The notes under the pieces were generated by a model that was given only the letters and a program-made list of their open reading frames with translations, was not told where the DNA came from and made no database searches. Of a DNA stretch of 64,000 nucleotides, positions 62,943 to 64,000 are shown one piece after another. Both the position numbers and the translations under genes were made by a program. This DNA comes from an uncultured Flavobacteriaceae bacterium (lineage in GTDB: Bacteria > Bacteroidota > Bacteroidia > Flavobacteriales > Flavobacteriaceae), in contig CANLWN010000004.1 in the NCBI GenBank assembly GCA_947494825.1, forward strand, positions 62,001 through 126,000, read 5' to 3'. How positions within the stretch are numbered: position 1 is the stretch's first letter; every line of letters begins with the position of its first letter.

Positions 62943-64000
62943 TTTTTGTAGAACTTCTTGGACCGTATTCCATTGAGATCTTCCACGCAGATAATATACA
63001 GGCCAGAGGACAGCTGGGTAACGTCTACTTCAGTGTTCTGAAGACTTCCCTGGGCAATGGTCGTCCCGGAAGTATTTAAAATCCTATACCGCGCATTATC
63101 GGCAAAACTGTTTCCGTTGAGCCTTATTTTTTCCGTTGCCGGATTTGGATAGACCGAAATGGCCATCTCATCCGTTGCGGTGAGTGGCTCGTTGGCCGAT
63201 AAAGATCCTGTTTCGGTAGCGCTTCCCGAAAAGGAAAATACCATTACAGGCGTATAGGCCGAGGCAACGTTCTGGGTACAGATGGTTCGCAACTGGAGTT
63301 CGTAAACGGTCTCCAAGGTCAGGTTCTCCAGGCTAACGGAAGTAGCTGCGGTAAGGAGGGTCTCCCACTCGGTTTCCCCTTCAGCTTTGTACTGCACTTC
63401 AAAAATGGCATCCTCCTGAGGTTCCCAAGTCAATAAAATGCTGTTCTCGTCTGCTTGACCAATGGCGGCCTCCGTAGGAGCTTCGGTCTCGCAATCCACG
63501 ACCTTGATTCCGGAGACAATGAGGGAAAAATCCTGAAATTCGTGCTGCAGTGTTCCTTTATGGGTAACGCTAATGGTATACGTTCCAGGTTCTGGGCGCT
63601 GTAATTCGATGCGCTCATAGGGATCTACCAGATTATCTCCCTTAGTGGCCGGGGCGGCGGCGTTTACCGCGCTTAACTTCCAAGGATAATAGGTTTGGCC
63701 GTCTTTGGTGATACGGATATCCAAATCGTTTACCAAAGCGGGCGTAGCATCGTTTACGGCACCTCTATTGATATGGTCCGAGGCAGGATCCGTCCATGAA
63801 AGAGAAGCCATTAGGGGAGCGGTCCCATCCACTTTTACGGAAAAGGTGTAGGTCTCGCCTGTTGCCAGGCGATCTTCGGAAATCTCGGTACTGTACTCCT
63901 TGTTCGTGATAATTTCGGCCGCTCTTTTGGTGTTCATTACCCCCCATCCCATTTTATAGTCGGGCCCTAGGGCATCTACATCATCCGCACTGTGCAACAC
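62939..64000 (-). CDS. Secreted S8 (subtilisin) peptidase, C-terminal part, with fibronectin III and T9SS sorting domains
   Basis: The frame is open at the right edge, so the catalytic domain lies outside the window. Visible in order: the end of the peptidase domain (MGWGVMNTKRAAEI), a proprotein-convertase-like beta-sandwich (SLSWTDPASDHINRGAVND), a fibronectin III domain (ILLTWEPQEDAIFEVQYKAE) and a C-terminal Por sorting domain (ISVYPNPATEKIRLNGN ... GIRSKKFYKN) that directs type IX secretion. Extracellular protease. Confidence 0.88.
   Translation of the reverse strand: MLHSADDVDALGPDYKMGWGVMNTKRAAEIITNKEYSTEISEDRLATGETYTFSVKVDGTAPLMASLSWTDPASDHINRGAVNDATPALVNDLDIRITKDGQTYYPWKLSAVNAAAPATKGDNLVDPYERIELQRPEPGTYTISVTHKGTLQHEFQDFSLIVSGIKVVDCETEAPTEAAIGQADENSILLTWEPQEDAIFEVQYKAEGETEWETLLTAATSVSLENLTLETVYELQLRTICTQNVASAYTPVMVFSFSGSATETGSLSANEPLTATDEMAISVYPNPATEKIRLNGNSFADNARYRILNTSGTTIAQGSLQNTEVDVTQLSSGLYIICVEDLNGIRSKKFYKN

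Overview
The window looks like chromosome of a marine-type member of the Flavobacteriaceae (Bacteroidota). Support: promoter -7 elements of the form TAnnTTTG ahead of many genes, a subtilisin with a type IX secretion C-terminal domain, LytTR and His_kinase signalling pairs, TAT-exported Gfo/Idh/MocA and isomerase enzymes, ECF sigma of the DGPF-linked type, and many short secreted proteins and lipoproteins with family members known mainly from flavobacteria. No rRNA, tRNA, CRISPR array, integrase or conventional transposase was seen. Genus cannot be fixed from the sequence alone.

Layout. (1) 1-9.9 kb: a sugar-oxidation and uptake locus. A truncated GMC oxidoreductase opens the window; then a five-gene minus-strand operon (TIM-barrel isomerase, DinB, nucleoside-type symporter, MFS carrier, Gfo/Idh/MocA dehydrogenase) diverges from a plus-strand set (GMC oxidoreductase, gluconate-2-dehydrogenase-subunit-3-like partner, second isomerase). 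A perfect 16-bp palindrome lies in the divergent gap. Together they fit periplasmic oxidation of a sugar or glycoside (probably at C3) followed by handling of the keto product. (2) 10.5-14.1 kb: class Ia ribonucleotide reductase (nrdB-nrdA). (3) 14.7-28.9 kb: housekeeping and signalling genes: LytTR regulator with TPR histidine kinase, MarC, C-terminal protease, dCMP deaminase, HupE, DjlA-like chaperone, bacilliredoxin, PlsC, HD hydrolase, a TAT-exported Gfo/Idh/MocA protein and an ECF sigma/DGPF pair. (4) 28.9-48.3 kb: radical SAM protein, secreted proteins, crotonase, histidine kinase, HemJ-like protein, BNR-repeat protein, MATE pump, ferrochelatase, a very long TraB/GumN protein, DUF1460 amidase, ThuA, GyrI-like protein. 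(5) 48.4-58.0 kb: the heme-biosynthesis region: a divergent AraC regulator, then hemA-hemC-[DUF559-hemD fusion]-hemE-DUF6973-GNAT-hemF-(decayed four-helix-bundle ORF)-phzF-hemB. With hemH and the HemJ-like gene upstream, the window carries the route from glutamyl-tRNA to heme except glutamate-1-semialdehyde aminotransferase (hemL). (6) 58.1-64 kb: serine hydrolase, CorC-type CBS protein, Ogt methyltransferase, lipoprotein, PolB-like exonuclease and a truncated secreted subtilisin.

The most striking observation is in the heme operon. Between hemC and hemD sits a short module with imperfect terminal inverted repeats that encodes an apparently intact DUF559 (Vsr/PD-(D/E)XK-like) endonuclease domain. 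It has no stop codon and reads straight into HemD, which has lost its own start codon, so an essential enzyme is now the C-terminal half of a nuclease fusion. The hemC 3' end is repeated 148 bp downstream, directly before this module. A second, decayed invader-like ORF (four-helix-bundle/IVS family) lies a few kilobases further on in the same operon.
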